A stretch of DNA of 64,000 nt from Meinhardsimonia xiamenensis (GCF_900102905.1 NZ_FNFV01000003.1:310001-374000); one strand, 5' to 3'. Shown: positions 38,296-48,357, counted from the stretch's first letter. The notes: a model not told the origin generated them from the sequence alone. Made by a program: numbers and translations.

Positions 38296-38760
38296 ATGCA
38301 ACTGCGAGACAGGATCGCCGCCGAACTTAAGGCGGCGATGAAGAACCGGGAGGAAACGCGGCTCGCCACGCTTCGCCTCATCAACGCCGCGCTCAAGGAC
38401 CGCGAGATCGCGCTGAGGGGCGCGGGTGAAGAAGGAGGCGCGGGCCTCACCGACGAGGAGGTACGCGCCATTCTGGCCAAGATGGTCAAGCAACGGCAGG
38501 AGAGCGCGCGCGCCTACGAGGAGGGCGGACGGCTCGATCTGGCCGAGCGCGAGCGCGACGAGATCGCGGTGATCGAGGAATTCCTGCCCCGGCAGCTTTC
38601 GGACGAGGAAATCCGCCGGGCGGTGGAAGAGGCCATCACCGAGACCGACGCCAAGTCCATCCGTGACATGGGCCGGGTGATGGGCGCGTTGAAGAAGCGC
38701 TACACCGGGCAGATGGATTTCGGCCGCGTCGGCGGCATGGTGAAGGAGCGCCTCGCCTGA
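38296..38760 (+). CDS. YqeY/GatB-like domain protein
   Basis: This 154-residue protein matches the YqeY family, related to the tRNA-binding tail of the amidotransferase subunit GatB: MQLRDRIAAELKAAMKNRE, then ERDEIAVIEEFLPRQLSDEE and MGRVMGALKKRY. Its role is uncertain, possibly tRNA-related. The ATG at 38296 fits the family N-terminus; the sequence before it is not conserved-looking. It lies divergent to carA, 179 nt apart, as often seen in Rhodobacterales. Confidence 0.88.
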   Translation: MQLRDRIAAELKAAMKNREETRLATLRLINAALKDREIALRGAGEEGGAGLTDEEVRAILAKMVKQRQESARAYEEGGRLDLAERERDEIAVIEEFLPRQLSDEEIRRAVEEAITETDAKSIRDMGRVMGALKKRYTGQMDFGRVGGMVKERLA

Positions 38761-38809
38761 GCGGCGCCGAAGCGGCGCGTGAGCCTTCTGTGGCGCTCGC
38801 CGGCTACGG

Positions 38810-39346
38810 TCAGCGCTTCACCCGTGCCAGCTCTGCGAGAAGTTCCCGATAGAGCGTCTCGCGCTCTTCGGGGCTGAGAAAGGCGCCAAGCTCAACCTGC
38901 CGACCGCCGCCTCTCAGCGTGATGTAGTTCGGCACCGGGCCGCCCGCGCGGTGCAGCTCGACGTCCACCCAGTAGGGGTTGGCCGACCACTCCTGCCGCC
39001 GCCCGCGCGGGTCGGTGCGCACGAGTTCGATGCGGTCGTGCCAGAGCCGCAGATCCTCGCGCAGCTGCGCATCCCGGTAGCTGCGTTCGAGAAAATACCA
39101 AAGAAGCGCCAGCGTCCCCATCAAAAAGGGCAGGAGTCCCCACAGCACGATGCTGCCCAGAACCGCGAGCAGCGGCAGGCAGAGAAGCGCGAATGTGGCG
39201 AGGATGAAGCCGGCGAAGCCACGCCGCGGCAGCGAGCGGTGCGGCCAGAGCACCAGATGCGCAAGCGGCCTGTCGCGGCCTTCACGGGAAAAGGCCCCGG
39301 ACTTTGCCGGGGCCTCCTCGTCTTCCTTGTGCCAGCGTGCCGGCAT
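38810..39346 (-). CDS. DUF2244 integral membrane protein
   Basis: This 178-residue protein has two adjacent membrane helices (FAGFILATFALLCLPLLAVL; LWGLLPFLMGTLALLWYFLE) and a C-terminal cytoplasmic domain with DRIELVRTDPRGRRQEW and WVDVELH. It belongs to DUF2244, commonly encoded beside cytochrome oxidase genes; a link to oxidase assembly is suspected from context only. Its ATG follows the ctaD stop after one base (TGA-G-ATG), so the two are translationally coupled. Confidence 0.85.
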   Translation of the reverse strand: MPARWHKEDEEAPAKSGAFSREGRDRPLAHLVLWPHRSLPRRGFAGFILATFALLCLPLLAVLGSIVLWGLLPFLMGTLALLWYFLERSYRDAQLREDLRLWHDRIELVRTDPRGRRQEWSANPYWVDVELHRAGGPVPNYITLRGGGRQVELGAFLSPEERETLYRELLAELARVKR

Positions 39347-39347
39347 C

Positions 39348-41015
39348 TCAATGCGCGGGCGACCGGTCCCAGTCTTCGCGCTTGGGCAGGGTCTCGAAGG
39401 TGTGGGCAGGAGCCGGCGAGGGCACCGTCCACTCGAGCGTGTCGGTGGGCAGACCCCAGTAGTTGGGCTCGCTCACGCGGCGCCCGGCGAAGAGGGTGTA
39501 GATGATCACCGCGAAGAAGAACAGGAAGCTCGCGAAGGCGATGAAGGCGCCGATCGACGAGATGTAGTTCCAGTAGGCGAAGGCCTCCGGGTAGTCGATG
39601 TAGCGCCGCGGCATGCCCTGACGGCCCAGGAAGTGCTGGGGGAAGAAGGTCAGGTTGGAGCCGATGAACATCGTCCAGAAGTGCAGCTTGCCCGCCCACT
39701 CGGGATACTGCCGGCCGCTCATCTTGCCGAGGTAGAAGTAGATGCCGGCGAAGATGGCAAACACGGCGCCGAGGCTCATCACGTAGTGGAAGTGAGCGAC
39801 CACGTAGTAGGTGTCGTGATAGGCCCGGTCGACGGGCGCCTGGCTGAGCACCACGCCGGTCACGCCACCGATGGTGAACAGGAACAGGAAGCCGAAGGCC
39901 CAGAGCATCGGCGTGCGGAACTCGATGGAGCCGCCCCACATGGTGGCGATCCAGGAGAACACCTTGATGCCCGTGGGCACGGCGATGACCATGGTCGCCA
40001 GCATGAAGTAGGCCTGTTGGGTGATCGACATGCCCACCGTGTACATGTGGTGCGCCCAGACGACGAAGCCGAGCACGCCAATGGCGATCATCGCCCAGAC
40101 CATCGGCAGGTAGCCGAAGATCGGCTTCTTCGAGAAGGTCGAGACGACGTGCGAGATGATCCCGAAGCCCGGCACGATGATGATGTAGACCTCGGGGTGG
40201 CCGAAGAACCACAGGATGTGCTGGTACAGGATCGGGTCACCGCCGCCCGCCGGGTCGAAGAAGGTGGTGCCGAAGTTGCGGTCGGTCAGCAGCATGGTGA
40301 TGGCGCCCGCCAGAACCGGCAGTGCCAGCAGGATCAGCCACGCGGTGACGAAGATCGACCAGCTGAACAGCGGCACCTTGAACAGCGTCATGCCCGGCGC
40401 GCGCATGTTCAGGAAGGTGACGATCATGTTGATCGCGCCGAGGATCGACGAGGCGCCCGAGACGTGCACGGCGAAAATCGCCAGATCCATCGAATAGCCG
40501 CCTTCAAGCGTCGAGAGCGGCGGATAGAGCACCCAGCCCACGCCCGACCCGAGCTGGCCGTTGCCACCGGGGCTCAGCACCGAGGCGATGGCCAGCGAGG
40601 TGCCGGCGACATACATCCAGTAGCTGAGGTTGTTCATCCGCGGGAACGCCATGTCCGGCGCGCCGATCTGCAGCGGCATCAGGAAGTTGCCGAAGCCGCC
40701 GAAGAGGGCGGGGATCACCACGAAGAACATCATCAGGATGCCGTGCGCGGTGACGACAACGTTCCAGAGGTGGCCGTTGGGTGTGCATTCGCCGGCTGCG
40801 GCCGCGGTGAAGCGCGCCCCCTCAAGGCACATGTACTGCACCCCGGGCTCCATCAGCTCCATGCGCATGTAGACGGTGAAGGCCACCGCGATGAAGCCGA
40901 CGATCGCCGAGGTCACCAGGTAGAGAATGCCGATGTCCTTGTGGTTCGTCGACATGAACCAGCGGGTGAAGAAACCCGGATGGTGGTCGTGGTCATGGAT
41001 GGCTGCGTCGGCCAT
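39348..41015 (-). CDS. ctaD: Cytochrome c oxidase subunit I (aa3 type)
   Basis: This 555-residue heme-copper oxidase core subunit has 12 helices. The heme a ligand is in [12 protein letters not shown], the Cu-B His and cross-linked Tyr in [17 protein letters not shown], the His pair in [12 protein letters not shown], and the heme ligands in [15 protein letters not shown]. The start motif [14 protein letters not shown] is typical. The ATG at 41015 is preceded by GAGGAGGT; upstream in-frame sequence is not protein-like. ctaC and ctaE are not in this window; only DUF2244 is adjacent. Confidence 0.97.
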   Translation of the reverse strand: MADAAIHDHDHHPGFFTRWFMSTNHKDIGILYLVTSAIVGFIAVAFTVYMRMELMEPGVQYMCLEGARFTAAAAGECTPNGHLWNVVVTAHGILMMFFVVIPALFGGFGNFLMPLQIGAPDMAFPRMNNLSYWMYVAGTSLAIASVLSPGGNGQLGSGVGWVLYPPLSTLEGGYSMDLAIFAVHVSGASSILGAINMIVTFLNMRAPGMTLFKVPLFSWSIFVTAWLILLALPVLAGAITMLLTDRNFGTTFFDPAGGGDPILYQHILWFFGHPEVYIIIVPGFGIISHVVSTFSKKPIFGYLPMVWAMIAIGVLGFVVWAHHMYTVGMSITQQAYFMLATMVIAVPTGIKVFSWIATMWGGSIEFRTPMLWAFGFLFLFTIGGVTGVVLSQAPVDRAYHDTYYVVAHFHYVMSLGAVFAIFAGIYFYLGKMSGRQYPEWAGKLHFWTMFIGSNLTFFPQHFLGRQGMPRRYIDYPEAFAYWNYISSIGAFIAFASFLFFFAVIIYTLFAGRRVSEPNYWGLPTDTLEWTVPSPAPAHTFETLPKREDWDRSPAH

Positions 41016-41163
41016 GCCGTACCTCCTCGTTCTTGAGCTGCTCCCGCCGGCGCGAGTCGCAACGCCAGTCGCAACACGGCTGCGGAGTTGCTCTGCTTCT
41101 AGCGTCCGCGGTGCCCGAGAGCAACGCGCAGCACGTCGTATCGGGCCGCGCGGCGGCAGTTTG

Positions 41164-41844
41164 TCACGTCTCAGGCTCAGCTTTTGGTGGGGTCGTCTCC
41201 CCGAACGCGGTGGCGAAGGTCCGGCGCAGCGCCGCGTCCACCTCATCCATGGTCACGGGAAGCCCGAGATCCACGAGGCTTGTGACCCCGTGGCCACGGA
41301 TGCCGCACGGCACGATGCCGTCGAAATGGCTCAGGTCCGGCTCCACGTTGATGGACAGGCCATGAAAGCTGACCCAGCGGCGGATGCGCACGCCGATCGC
41401 GGCAATCTTGTCCTCGCGCGGGCTCCCGTCGGGCAGGGGCGGCCTCTCGGGGCGTGTCACCCACACGCCGACCCGCCCGTCGCGCGTCTCGCCACGCACA
41501 TTGAACTCCGCGAGCGTGGCAATCACCCACTCTTCCAGCTGGCGCACGAAGCGGCGCACGTCCCGGCCGCGCCGCGACAGGTCAAGCATCACGTACACCA
41601 CGCGTTGGCCGGGCCCGTGGTAGGTGAACTGCCCGCCCCGCCGCGTCCAGTGCACGGGGAACCGGTCCGGATCGGTGAGGTCCTCGATCCGCGCGGAGGT
41701 GCCGGCGGTGTAGAGAGGCGGGTGCTCGAGAAGCCAGATCGCCTCGTCGGCATGGCCGGAGCGAATCGCCTCGGCCCGCGCCTCCATGAAGGCAACCGCT
41801 TCCTCGTAGGGCACGAGTGAGCGTGAGGTGATCCACTCCACCAT
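41164..41844 (-). CDS. lipB: Octanoyltransferase (lipoate synthesis)
   Basis: LipB moves octanoyl from acyl-carrier protein to lipoyl domains, the first step of lipoylation; lpd in this window acts on the finished cofactor. The [20 protein letters not shown] motif (about residue 70) and the active-site Cys in [17 protein letters not shown] (about 177) with Lys in [11 protein letters not shown] are present. I chose the ATG at 41844, giving 226 residues, because the preceding in-frame residues are unlike LipB. It lies behind ctaD, separated by 148 nt. Confidence 0.95.
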   Translation of the reverse strand: MVEWITSRSLVPYEEAVAFMEARAEAIRSGHADEAIWLLEHPPLYTAGTSARIEDLTDPDRFPVHWTRRGGQFTYHGPGQRVVYVMLDLSRRGRDVRRFVRQLEEWVIATLAEFNVRGETRDGRVGVWVTRPERPPLPDGSPREDKIAAIGVRIRRWVSFHGLSINVEPDLSHFDGIVPCGIRGHGVTSLVDLGLPVTMDEVDAALRRTFATAFGETTPPKAEPET

Positions 41845-42027
41845 GGGCGGGCTCCCGGGCGCTCTGGCGACGGGCCGGGTATAGCGGGCCTGCGCGGCGC
41901 GAGACAAGGCCGCGGCGGAGCTGGCGGGCGCCCTGGCGGGAAGTGCGAAAAATCTTTGCCCGCGCGTCGTCGGGGGTCTTCACATCGCGCGCCGGGTGGT
42001 CTATCTGACGCGCCACTGGTCACGGAT

Positions 42028-42114
42028 GCGGCCGTGGCGGAATTGGTAGACGCGCAGCGTTGAGGTCGCTGTGGGGTAACACCCGTGGAAGTTCGAGTCT
42101 TCTCGGCCGCACCA
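42028..42114 (+). tRNA. tRNA-Leu (anticodon GAG)
   Basis: The 87-nt gene includes an encoded CCA end. Acceptor arms GCGGCCG (42028-42034) and CGGCCGC (42104-42110) pair fully. The anticodon stem CAGCG/CGCTG encloses loop TTGAGGT with GAG at 42062-42064, and a long class II variable arm (TGGGGTAACACCC) precedes the TTCGAGT loop. It reads CUC and CUU codons. Confidence 0.97.
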
Positions 42115-42157
42115 CTCTTCACATCTTCACAGCTGGATGGCGTGCCGTCAGGCGGCT

Positions 42158-42856
42158 CTATGTCCTTCCGTCGATCTGGCGCCAGCGCTCCTCGAGCTTT
42201 TCGATCGCAGCGATGCGCTCCTCCACTTTCGGGTGGCTCATCAGCCATGCCGGAACCGCCCCGTGGCTGGCCTGGGTGAGGCGCTCGAGCTTGGCGAAGA
42301 GGGATTTTTGCGGCGCGGTGCCGATTCCGGCCTTGGTCAGAAGGGCGGCGGCATAGGCATCGGCCTCGAACTCGTCGCTGCGCGAGAGGCGCGCGGCCAG
42401 CAGCATGGTCAGGAAATTCGCGATCATTGCGCCGAGCCCGGGCAGGAAGCGCGAGAGCACCATTGCGAGCGCGGTCCTCAGCGCGTTCTGGCCCGAGAAG
42501 TCGATCATCCGCCGACGGGTATGGCCCAGCGCCACATGGCCAAGCTCATGGGCGATGACCGAAGCGAGCTCGTCGGCGCTGACCTCCCCGGCGCGGTAGC
42601 GGTCGTAGAATCCGCGGGTGATGAAGATCCGGCCGTCGGGCGCCGCGAGCCCGTTGACCGGCGCGATCTCGTAGATGTGCACGCGGATCTTCGGCAGATC
42701 GAGCGCAGCGGCCATCCGGTCGCACAGCACCTTGAGCAGCGGGTCGGCAAGCTCGGTGGAGCGCGCGTCAAGCTCGCGGGCGGTGCGCCAGGCCGAGAAG
42801 CGGTACATCGCCAGCGCGTAGAGAACGGCCAGAAGGATCGGCGTGAACTTCAGCAT
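42158..42856 (-). CDS. M48-family metallopeptidase (HtpX/Ste24-like)
   Basis: This 232-residue protein has an N-terminal membrane helix (TPILLAVLYALAMYRF), the zinc motif VIAHELGHVALGHTRRR (about residue 103) and the third ligand in RSDEFEADAYAAALL (about 160). A hydrophobic pair of helices lies between them (AMVLSRFLPGLGAMIANFL). M48 proteases degrade damaged membrane proteins. It is shorter than HtpX (about 290), so the exact subfamily is open. Confidence 0.88.
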   Translation of the reverse strand: MLKFTPILLAVLYALAMYRFSAWRTARELDARSTELADPLLKVLCDRMAAALDLPKIRVHIYEIAPVNGLAAPDGRIFITRGFYDRYRAGEVSADELASVIAHELGHVALGHTRRRMIDFSGQNALRTALAMVLSRFLPGLGAMIANFLTMLLAARLSRSDEFEADAYAAALLTKAGIGTAPQKSLFAKLERLTQASHGAVPAWLMSHPKVEERIAAIEKLEERWRQIDGRT

Positions 42857-42900
42857 GCCACAGATATGGCCCGGTCTGCTGCCGGTTCCAAGCCGGATGC

Positions 42901-42932
42901 GGCCGGGGCGCGAAGTTTGAAAGGCCCCGGCC
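42901..42932 (-). terminator. Hairpin after pepF
   Basis: GGCCGGGGC and GCCCCGGCC form a perfect 9-bp stem with a 14-nt loop just after the pepF stop on the minus strand. No T-run follows, so it is a weak terminator candidate. Confidence 0.4.
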
Positions 42933-42942
42933 GAACGCCGCC

Positions 42943-44766
42943 TCAGCCCTCCATCGCCTCGAGCTCGTCGATCATCCGCGAGATCATCGACAGCCCCTTG
43001 TCCCAGAAGGCCGGATCGCGCGCATCAAGCCCGAAGGGCGCCAGAAGCTCGCTGTGATGCTTCGAGCCGCCGGCCTTCAGCATCTCGAGGTATTTCTCCT
43101 GGAATGCCGGGTCGCCTTCCTCGTAGACGGCATAGAGCGCATTCACGAGCCCGTCGCCGAAGGCATAGGCATAGACGTAGAAGGGCGAGTGCACGAAGTG
43201 GGGAATGTAGCTCCAGAAGCTCTCGTAGCCCTCCATGAACTCGAAGGCCGGGCCGAGGCTTTCGGCCTGCACGCTCATCCACAGCGCGCCGATGTGCTCG
43301 GGCGTGAGCTCCCCTTCCTCGCGACGGGCCGCATGCAGCTTGCACTCGAAGTCGTAGAAGGCGATCTGGCGCACCACGGTGTTGATCTGGTCCTCCACCT
43401 TGCCCGCGAGCAGCACCTTGCGGGTGGCGTTATCCCTGGCGCTCGCCAGAAGCTTGCGGAAGGTGAGCATCTCGCCGAAGACGCTCGCGGTCTCGGCCAG
43501 CGTCAGCGGCGTCGATGACAGAAGCTCGCCCTGTCCTGCGGCCAGCACCTGATGCACGCCGTGGCCAAGCTCATGGGCGAGCGTCATCACGTCGCGCGGC
43601 TTGCCGAGGTAGTTGAGCAGGACATAGGGGTGCACCTCCGTCACCGTGGGATGGGCGAAGGCGCCGGGCGCCTTGCCGGGCTTCACGCCGGCATCGATCC
43701 AGCCCTTCTCGAAGAAGGGGCGCGCGATCTCGGCCATCTTCGGGGAGAATTCCGCGTAGGCGTCGAGCACCAGTTTCTCCGCTTCCTCCCACGGGATCAG
43801 CCGCGGCTCCTCCATCGGCAGGGGCGCGTTGCGGTCCCACACCTGCAGCTTGTCGAGCCCGAGCCAGCGGCGCTTCAGCTCGTAGTAGCGGTGCGAGAGT
43901 TTCGGGTAGGCCGCGACCACGGCGTTGCGCAGCGCCTCCACCACCTCCGGCTCCACGTCATTGGCCAGATGCCGAGAATATTGCGGCGTGGGCATCTTGC
44001 GCCAGCGGTCCTCGATCTCCTTTTCCTTGACCAGCGTGTTGTGGACGCGGGCGAAGAGCTTGATGTTGGCGGTGAAGACGCGGGCGAGCGCCCGCGCGGC
44101 CGCCTCGCGTTTCGCCCGGTCATGCTCGGTCAGCAGGTTCAGCGTTGCCTCGATGCCGAGCTCCTCGCCATCGACCTCGAAGGTCAGCCCCGCGATGGTC
44201 TCGTCGAAGAGCTTGTTCCAGGCGCTGGCGCCCACCACCGACTGGTCGTGCAGGAACCGCTCGAGCTCGTCGGAAAGCTGGTGCGGGCGCATCTTGCGCA
44301 TGCGGTCGAAGACCGGCTTGTAGCGGGCCAGATCGGCGTTTTCGGCCAGAAGCCGGGCAAGGTGGTCATCCTCGAGGCGATTGAATTCCAGCGAGAAGAA
44401 GACGAGCGGCGTGGTGTAGTCGGTGATCCTGTCCTGGCAGTCGGAGAGGAACTTGGCGCGCTCGGCGTCGGTCGTGGCCTGATAATAGCGCAGGCCCGCA
44501 TAGCTCATGATCCGGCCCGAGACGGTGGAGATGCGCTCGTAGCGGCGCACGCATTCGAGAAGCCCTGCGGCATCGAGCGTGGCGAGCTTGCCCTCGTAAT
44601 CGGCGGCGAAGGCGGCGCATTCCTGCTTCAGCCAATCCATGTCGCGCTTGAGCTCGGGCGCGTCGGGGGCGGGGTAAAGATCGCTCAGATCCCACTCGGG
44701 CAGCTGGCCGAGCTCCTGCGCGCCCTTCTCGGCAGCGTCGAAGACGGGACGGAAATGCTTTGTCAT
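42943..44766 (-). CDS. pepF: Oligoendopeptidase F (M3 family)
   Basis: This 607-residue cytoplasmic zinc metallopeptidase cleaves medium-length peptides. The active site is MTLAHELGHGVHQVLAAGQG (HExxH) with the third ligand in LAETASVFGEMLTF downstream. The N-terminal helical domain begins LPEWDLSDLYPAPDAPELKR, as in the PepF/M3 family. The frame stays open far upstream, but the ATG at 44766 is where family similarity begins. Confidence 0.95.
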   Translation of the reverse strand: MTKHFRPVFDAAEKGAQELGQLPEWDLSDLYPAPDAPELKRDMDWLKQECAAFAADYEGKLATLDAAGLLECVRRYERISTVSGRIMSYAGLRYYQATTDAERAKFLSDCQDRITDYTTPLVFFSLEFNRLEDDHLARLLAENADLARYKPVFDRMRKMRPHQLSDELERFLHDQSVVGASAWNKLFDETIAGLTFEVDGEELGIEATLNLLTEHDRAKREAAARALARVFTANIKLFARVHNTLVKEKEIEDRWRKMPTPQYSRHLANDVEPEVVEALRNAVVAAYPKLSHRYYELKRRWLGLDKLQVWDRNAPLPMEEPRLIPWEEAEKLVLDAYAEFSPKMAEIARPFFEKGWIDAGVKPGKAPGAFAHPTVTEVHPYVLLNYLGKPRDVMTLAHELGHGVHQVLAAGQGELLSSTPLTLAETASVFGEMLTFRKLLASARDNATRKVLLAGKVEDQINTVVRQIAFYDFECKLHAARREEGELTPEHIGALWMSVQAESLGPAFEFMEGYESFWSYIPHFVHSPFYVYAYAFGDGLVNALYAVYEEGDPAFQEKYLEMLKAGGSKHHSELLAPFGLDARDPAFWDKGLSMISRMIDELEAMEG

Positions 44767-44900
44767 GGTCTGATCCTTGTCTCGTTCCGCCCCGACATAG
44801 GGGCAGGGAGCGGCGAGGTTCAAGCGCTCTGGCCCTGACAAGGGCGAGAAGCCCCGACGCCCGCACGGCGGCGACGGGCGCAGGCGGTGGGCGATCTGCC

Positions 44901-45653
44901 CTAACGCGCCGCGGCGTAATAGGCGACCTTGCGCTCGAGCCAGGCGAGAAACTCCGCAAGCGTGAAGGCGAGCGCAAAGAGCACGATCAGCACCGCCCAG
45001 AAATGCGCCATCAGGAAGTTCGCCGAGTAGAGCTCGAACAGCGCGCCGAAGCCGACGATGGAGATGAGGAGCTGGCCGATGATCACGCCCTTCACGGCGC
45101 GGATCACCCCGATGCGCACGCCGCCCAGGATCTCCGGCAGGGCGGCCCAGAAATAGACCTTGGTGAAGGCATCCCACGGCCGGGCGCCGAAGCTGCGCGC
45201 CATCTCGACGAGCGAGCGGTTGATGCCCTGCACGCCCGCGCGCGCATTGAGAATGATGATCCAGATGGCGAAAAGCGTGGTGGTGATGACGATCGCCTTC
45301 ATCCCGAAGCCGAACAGCACCATCAGTACCGGCACGAGCGCCGTGAGGGGCGCGGAGAGGAAGATGTTGACCCACGGCAGCAGAAGCTCGTCGATGAGCC
45401 GGCTCTTGCCCATCAGGATGCCCACCGGAATGCCGATCACCACGGCAAAGAAGACGCCCGCGAGAAACGCATAGGCCGTCTCGAACAGCGCCTTCTGGAA
45501 GGCGGCGGTGCCGATGATCTCGTAGAGCGTGGCAATGACTTCGCTCAGCGGCGGCAGGAAGAAGCTGAAACCCGTGCGCCCCACGAGCTCCCACAGAAGC
45601 CCCCAGAGGATGAGCGAGGACATGCCCGGCAGGCGGACGCCGAAGATCTTCAT
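44901..45653 (-). CDS. NitT/TauT-type ABC transporter, permease 2
   Basis: This 250-residue BPD-type permease has about six helices and the EAA-like loop INRSLVEMARSFGARPWDAF (about residue 147). The family (SsuC/TauC) imports nitrate, sulfonates, taurine, pyrimidine precursors and other small compounds. It is the last gene of the transporter operon, right after the ATPase (TAG then GTG-ATG; the GTG at 45656 could be the start). Having two different permease genes suggests a heterodimeric channel. Confidence 0.85.
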   Translation of the reverse strand: MKIFGVRLPGMSSLILWGLLWELVGRTGFSFFLPPLSEVIATLYEIIGTAAFQKALFETAYAFLAGVFFAVVIGIPVGILMGKSRLIDELLLPWVNIFLSAPLTALVPVLMVLFGFGMKAIVITTTLFAIWIIILNARAGVQGINRSLVEMARSFGARPWDAFTKVYFWAALPEILGGVRIGVIRAVKGVIIGQLLISIVGFGALFELYSANFLMAHFWAVLIVLFALAFTLAEFLAWLERKVAYYAAAR

Positions 45654-45656
45654 CAC

Positions 45657-46457
45657 CTACTCCACGTAAGACCTGAGCGAGGCCCAGATGCGGTCAACAA
45701 TGTCGAGGTATTCGGAATCGCGGCGGATGTTGGCGACATCCTTGGTTCTCAGCCCCTCGGGGCGGATGATTTCCGACACGCGGCTTGGCCGCGGCAGGAG
45801 AATCGCGATCTGGTCGGAGACATAGACCGCCTCCTCGATGGAGTGGGTGACGAAGATGAAGGTCTTTCGCTCCTGCGCCACCAGCTCGAGGAGATCCTCC
45901 TGAAACTTGCGGCGGGTCTGTTCGTCCACCGCCGAGAAGGGCTCGTCCATCAGCAGGACCTCCGCATCGACGGCGAGCGCGCGCGCAAGCCCCACGCGCT
46001 GGCGCATGCCGCCCGAAAGCTCATGCGGGTAGCTCTTCTCGAAGCCCGAAAGCCCCACCTTGGCAATGTATTTTTCCGCGATCGCCTCGCGCTCGGAGCG
46101 CGCAACGCCTCTCAGCTCGAGCCCGAAGGCGACGTTTCGCAGCACCGTCGCCCAGGGCAGAAGGGCGAAATCCTGAAACACGAAGGCGCGGTCGGGTCCG
46201 GGGCCGGTGACGGGGTGGCCGTTGACCTCGACCTCGCCGGCGGTGGGCTCCAGAAGCCCTGCGATGATCTTCAGGAGCGTGGTCTTGCCGCAGCCCGAGG
46301 GCCCGAGGAGCGATGTGAGCTGCCCGCGGGGGAAATCGAGCGAGAGGTTCCTGAGCGCCTCGACCGAGCCGTAGGTCTTGGACACGCCGCGCACGCGCAC
46401 CGCCATCTGCGGCGCTGCGCCGGCGGTCTCGACAAGGGAGAGATCAGTCTGAGGCAT
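45657..46457 (-). CDS. NitT/TauT-type ABC transporter, ATP-binding protein
   Basis: This 266-residue SsuB/TauB-like ATPase has Walker A GPSGCGKTTLLKIIAGLLEP (about residue 52), Q-loop VFQDFALLPWATV, signature LSGGMRQRVGLARALAVDAE, Walker B VLLMDEPFSAVDEQTRR and switch His in FVTHSIEEAVYVSD. A C-terminal extension of about 30 residues is present. Its start overlaps the upstream permease gene by 14 nt. Confidence 0.92.
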   Translation of the reverse strand: MPQTDLSLVETAGAAPQMAVRVRGVSKTYGSVEALRNLSLDFPRGQLTSLLGPSGCGKTTLLKIIAGLLEPTAGEVEVNGHPVTGPGPDRAFVFQDFALLPWATVLRNVAFGLELRGVARSEREAIAEKYIAKVGLSGFEKSYPHELSGGMRQRVGLARALAVDAEVLLMDEPFSAVDEQTRRKFQEDLLELVAQERKTFIFVTHSIEEAVYVSDQIAILLPRPSRVSEIIRPEGLRTKDVANIRRDSEYLDIVDRIWASLRSYVE

Positions 46458-47205
46458 GGCCACGGAATCGTCCTCCGAACAGGGCGCGCTCGATCATCTC
46501 GAGCACGTTGAGAAACAGCACCGCCAGAAGGATGATGGAGAAGATGGCGGCATACATGCTGGGGTAGTCGGCGATCGAACGGCTGTAGGTGATGATGTCG
46601 CCCACGCCCGTGGGGGTGATCTTGAGCTCGGCAAGGATCGCGCCGATGAAGCCTGCCGAAGTGCCGAGCCGCAGCCCCGAGAAGATCAGCGGCGAGGCGG
46701 CCGGCAGCACGATCTTGAGAATGATGTCGCGCCGTGTGCCGAGGAAGGCGCGCCCCATCTCGGTGAGCGAGGCGGGCGTGTTGCGCACCGCGCCGGCGGT
46801 GTTGAGCACGATCACCGGCATCGCCATGATGCACACGACGAAGACCTTCGACGTCAGGCCGATGCCGTAGACCATCACCAGAAGCGGGATCAGCGCCGCG
46901 AGCGGCGCGGCCTGCATGACGATGAAGATCGGCGAGAACAGCCAGTCGAACCAGCCCGAGAGCCCGATGGCAAGCCCGATGGCGATGCCGAGCACCGCCG
47001 AGATCGCCACGCCGATGACCAGCGGGCGCAGCGTGTCGGCAAATGCGGTCAGGAGCGCGCCGTCCGCCAGCATGGCGAAGAGCGCGGCCATCGAGTCGAG
47101 AAATGTGGGGAAGGCATAGGAGACGGGGATGCGTCCCGCGATCTCCCAGGCGCCGAAGACGATCGCCGCCGAGAGCAGTTTCAGGACAAGGGAGCGTTCG
47201 GGCAT
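46444..47205 (-). CDS. NitT/TauT-type ABC transporter, permease 1
   Basis: This 253-residue permease shares family and topology with the one at 44901-45653 but is clearly divergent in sequence. The EAA-like loop is PASLTEMGRAFLGTRRDIIL (about residue 144). It follows the binding-protein gene, separated by 82 nt containing a stem-loop, and overlaps the ATPase gene. Confidence 0.87.
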   Translation of the reverse strand: MPERSLVLKLLSAAIVFGAWEIAGRIPVSYAFPTFLDSMAALFAMLADGALLTAFADTLRPLVIGVAISAVLGIAIGLAIGLSGWFDWLFSPIFIVMQAAPLAALIPLLVMVYGIGLTSKVFVVCIMAMPVIVLNTAGAVRNTPASLTEMGRAFLGTRRDIILKIVLPAASPLIFSGLRLGTSAGFIGAILAELKITPTGVGDIITYSRSIADYPSMYAAIFSIILLAVLFLNVLEMIERALFGGRFRGHASD

Positions 47206-47232
47206 GTCATCTCATCCGCATGGGTGAAAGGC

Positions 47233-47274
47233 GCACCGGCCCCCGCAAGGGAGAGGGGGAGATGGGGCCGGTGC
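47233..47274 (-). promoter_or_regulatory. Intercistronic stem-loop between binding-protein and permease genes
   Basis: GCACCGGCCCC (47233-47243) pairs perfectly over 11 bp with GGGGCCGGTGC (47264-47274). It lies 13 nt after the binding-protein stop on the minus strand and before the permease start. It likely stabilises the upstream message or attenuates read-through. Confidence 0.65.
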
Positions 47275-47287
47275 AAGGCGCGCGCTC

Positions 47288-48274
47288 CTACTTGCCGAGC
47301 TTTTCGATGGCCCGGTCGAGCGGCGCGAAGTACCAGAAGTCGTTGATGTCGAGCGTGGCGGGATCGCCCTCGAGCTGCCCGGCCTTGGAATACCATTCCA
47401 TGTCGGCCATCGCCGCCTTGCGCCCGCCGCCGTCGCGGTCATAGAGCCCGCCCTCGACCGCCTCGCGGTAGAAGTTGTCGAGGTTGTCGAGGATCTCCTT
47501 GGGCAGCTGCCCGATCGGCCCGTTCGGGTCGGTCTCCCGGGAGATGATGGTGGGATCTTCGTTCATGTCCCGCCACACCGACAGGAGCGCCTCGACAAGG
47601 ATGTTCACCGCCTCCTCGTTTTCCCTGATCCAGTTGAGGTTGGCGAACAGCGCCTCGTCGGATGCCTCGACATCGAACATCGGCAGCACGTTGAACTTGT
47701 CGCCATGCTCGCGCATCAGCTTGTTCTTGTTGGCCAGATCGATGATCGTCGCTTCCGCCTGTCCGGCCACGAGCGCCACGACACGGTTGGCCGAGCCCGG
47801 CACATAGGAGCGCTTGCCGAACTTGATGCCCACGCGCTCCTCGATGACGTTGGCGATGGAGTCGGTGCCGCCACCCCGCGAGTGCAGAAGGATCGGCACG
47901 CCGTCGAGATCCTCAAGCCTTGAATACTTCTTCGTCGTGACCGGGAAGAACTTCAGCTTCGAGATCTGGAAGATGATGCGGATGGGCGCCTTCGAGCGCT
48001 GCATCACGGCGTATGGCGTGCCGAAGCCGATGTCCATCTGCCCCGAAAGCACCGCCTGAATGGCGAGTTCCTCGTCGGAGAAGGCCGTCCACTCGTAGTC
48101 GAGCCCCATCTTCCTCGCCCTGTCGAGGGCCACGAAAAACGCCGCAAGCTCGTCGGAGGGCGTCTCGGCGAGCGCGATGCGTACCTTCTCGGCATGCGCC
48201 GCCCCGAGCATCGCCCCGCCGGCGACGATCGCCGCCGCCAGAAGGCGCGTTGTCGTCTTCACGATACTGAACAT
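47288..48274 (-). CDS. NitT/TauT-type ABC transporter, substrate-binding protein
   Basis: This 328-residue periplasmic protein of the NMT1/SsuA-like type starts with a Sec signal peptide (LLAAAIVAGGAMLGAAHAEK, cleavage probably after AHA). Mature features include VRIALAETPSDELAAFFVAL, SGQMDIGFGTPYAVMQRS and LDGVPILLHSRGGGTDSIAN, the binding-cleft pattern of this group. The ligand is unknown; context (FAH-family gene divergent) hints at an organic acid rather than nitrate. Confidence 0.83.
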   Translation of the reverse strand: MFSIVKTTTRLLAAAIVAGGAMLGAAHAEKVRIALAETPSDELAAFFVALDRARKMGLDYEWTAFSDEELAIQAVLSGQMDIGFGTPYAVMQRSKAPIRIIFQISKLKFFPVTTKKYSRLEDLDGVPILLHSRGGGTDSIANVIEERVGIKFGKRSYVPGSANRVVALVAGQAEATIIDLANKNKLMREHGDKFNVLPMFDVEASDEALFANLNWIRENEEAVNILVEALLSVWRDMNEDPTIISRETDPNGPIGQLPKEILDNLDNFYREAVEGGLYDRDGGGRKAAMADMEWYSKAGQLEGDPATLDINDFWYFAPLDRAIEKLGK

Positions 48275-48357
48275 GGCTTTCCTCCCTGAGATACCGTGAT
48301 CTTCTCGTCCCTGTCGGGGCGCCGGCTTGTGCTGCCGGTCGCCCGTGTCCTGCCCGA

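Noticed and set aside
44767-45594. N-terminal extension of pepF in the same open frame
   Set aside because: The extra 276 residues are antisense to the ABC permease gene and unlike M3 peptidases. Similarity begins at the ATG at 44766.
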